From positions 1,603,946-1,667,945 of the forward strand of contig NC_014168.1 in assembly GCF_000092825.1 (NCBI RefSeq): 64,000 nt of DNA. Reading direction: 5' to 3'. The notes under the pieces are model-generated. The model was not told the origin of the DNA, ran no database searches, and saw only the letters and a program-made list of their open reading frames with translations. The stretch comes from Segniliparus rotundus DSM 44985 (GTDB lineage Bacteria; Actinomycetota; Actinomycetes; Mycobacteriales; Mycobacteriaceae). Made by a program: the position numbers and the translations under genes. Positions 63,206 through 64,000 of this stretch are shown here, piece after piece; within the stretch, counting starts at the first letter, position 1, and every line of letters starts with the position of its first letter.

Positions 63206-64000
63206 CTAGAACAATGCTTTCGTTCCTGGCTCCGCTGGTCCAGGACGCGGCCCGAGCTCCGGCATCTCGCGGACGGCGAACCGCTCGCGCAGCGCTGCGC
63301 GAGCCGCGTACAGACCCGCCATACCGTGCACCCCAGGGCCGGGCGGGGTCGCGGAGGAGCACAAATACACGCCCTGCTGCCCGGTCCGATAGGGATTCCA
63401 CGCCGGACGCGGCCGGGCGAACAGCCGGTAGAGGCTGATAGCCCCGACGGCGATATCGCCGTCGATGTAGTTCTCGTTATGTTCGGCGAGGCGGGCAGCG
63501 GGCACGCATTGCGACGCGGCGATTGTGTCGCGGAATCCCGGAGCCGCCCGCTCGATCTGCGCTATCACGGTCTGCGTCATATCCAGGTCTGAACCCGAGG
63601 GCACATGCGCGTAGGTCCACAGCGGGCGCTGCCCGGACGATCCGACGCGGCTCGGGTCGAATGAGGCGGGCTGGCTGACCAGCACCACGGGCTGGGGCGC
63701 GTGGCGCCCGGCGGCGACGTCGCGTTCGGCGGACGCGACCTGCGCCGCGCTGCCGCCCATATGCACCGTGCCCGCGCGGCGCAGGCGCTCGTCTGCCCAA
63801 GGGACGGGTTCGTTCAGCACGAAATCGACTTTGGTCGCGGCGTTGCCGTAGGGATAGCGCAGCAGTCCGGCGCGCACGCTGCCGGGCAGGCGGTCGCCGA
63901 GCAGACGCGCGAGAGCCCGCGGCGAACAGTCGAACAGGTACGCCCGCGCCCTCGGGAGGGATTCGAATGCAGCGATCCGGCAGCCGGTTCGCACGCTTGC
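63206..64000 (-). CDS. FAD-dependent phytoene-desaturase-like oxidoreductase, C-terminal part
   Basis: The 3' 264 residues of a larger gene whose start lies beyond the window. The content VPWADERLRRAGTVHMGG, APQPVVLVSQPASFDP and NENYIDGDIAVGAISLYRLF, ending with VYLCSSATPPGPGVHGMAG (the second FAD-binding motif), is typical of CrtI/amine-oxidase-like proteins common in mycobacteria. Substrate unknown. The N-terminal dinucleotide motif is outside. Confidence 0.85.
   Translation of the reverse strand, partial: ASVRTGCRIAAFESLPRARAYLFDCSPRALARLLGDRLPGSVRAGLLRYPYGNAATKVDFVLNEPVPWADERLRRAGTVHMGGSAAQVASAERDVAAGRHAPQPVVLVSQPASFDPSRVGSSGQRPLWTYAHVPSGSDLDMTQTVIAQIERAAPGFRDTIAASQCVPAARLAEHNENYIDGDIAVGAISLYRLFARPRPAWNPYRTGQQGVYLCSSATPPGPGVHGMAGLYAARAALRERFAVREMPELGPRPGPAEPGTKALF

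Overview
The window is a 64 kb piece of a GC-rich actinobacterial chromosome. Gene content places it in the mycolic-acid-bearing Mycobacteriales: an AftC-type arabinofuranosyltransferase, a SenX3/RegX3 pair, an FprA-type reductase, the mycobacterial hemA-hemC-hemD-hemB order, and the 33-residue Rv0500B-type ribosomal protein. From memory, local gene order matches several Mycobacterium tuberculosis blocks (Rv0357c-Rv0364, Rv0390-Rv0391, Rv0490-Rv0512, Rv2670c-Rv2674), but here they lie close together. The genus is probably an early branch such as Segniliparus; this is inference and was not tested.

Layout: 1-337 is the 5' part of a GT39 glycosyltransferase. 424-6442 is the fba-purA neighbourhood (DedA protein, fba, small membrane and secreted proteins, purA). 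6519-8934 is an amino-acid ABC importer. 9159-12858 is a sulfonate-type ABC importer with a TauD-type dioxygenase. 13057-18564 holds fprA, a MocR regulator divergent from an EamA exporter, a rhodanese and metZ. 18727-25261 is the senX3-regX3-ppx-proC block. 25348-32263 is a SerB1-like phosphatase divergent from a hem operon that also carries aroE. 32260-40356 holds msrB, aftC, a Rv2672-like lipoprotein, zapE, a 79-bp tandem repeat, a GH20 hexosaminidase and ilvA. 40593-42234 is a tightly overlapped ogt-ECF sigma-ogt operon. 42482-48146 holds a DUF3097 protein, poxB, a P450 and a zone of gene decay beside an SGNH esterase. 48445-53551 is a response regulator-histidine kinase-GT2-GT39 operon. 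54238-64000 is accessory metabolism: an SDR/TetR pair, a LysE/lipoprotein/DinB operon, an aminotransferase-pseudokinase-kinase operon, a CaiB-type CoA transferase, a GNAT enzyme and a truncated FAD oxidoreductase.

Most genes sit in short operons with 4-bp ATGA/GTGA overlaps. Regulatory signals seen directly are an IdeR-like iron box between serB1 and hemA, a perfect inverted repeat covering both start codons of the MocR/EamA pair, spaced inverted repeats between the SDR and TetR genes, a leaderless-type -10 box at senX3, and three strong hairpins. The points most worth a second look are the ogt-sigma-ogt operon, the pseudokinase/kinase pair, the GT2 protein that has lost its metal-binding motif, the iron box at the haem operon, a 38-bp perfect palindrome inside a permease gene, and a shrunken tandem copy of the SGNH esterase. 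Two short genes each look broken by single missing bases, so sequencing error should be excluded there. No tRNA, rRNA, insertion sequence, prophage or CRISPR array was found.
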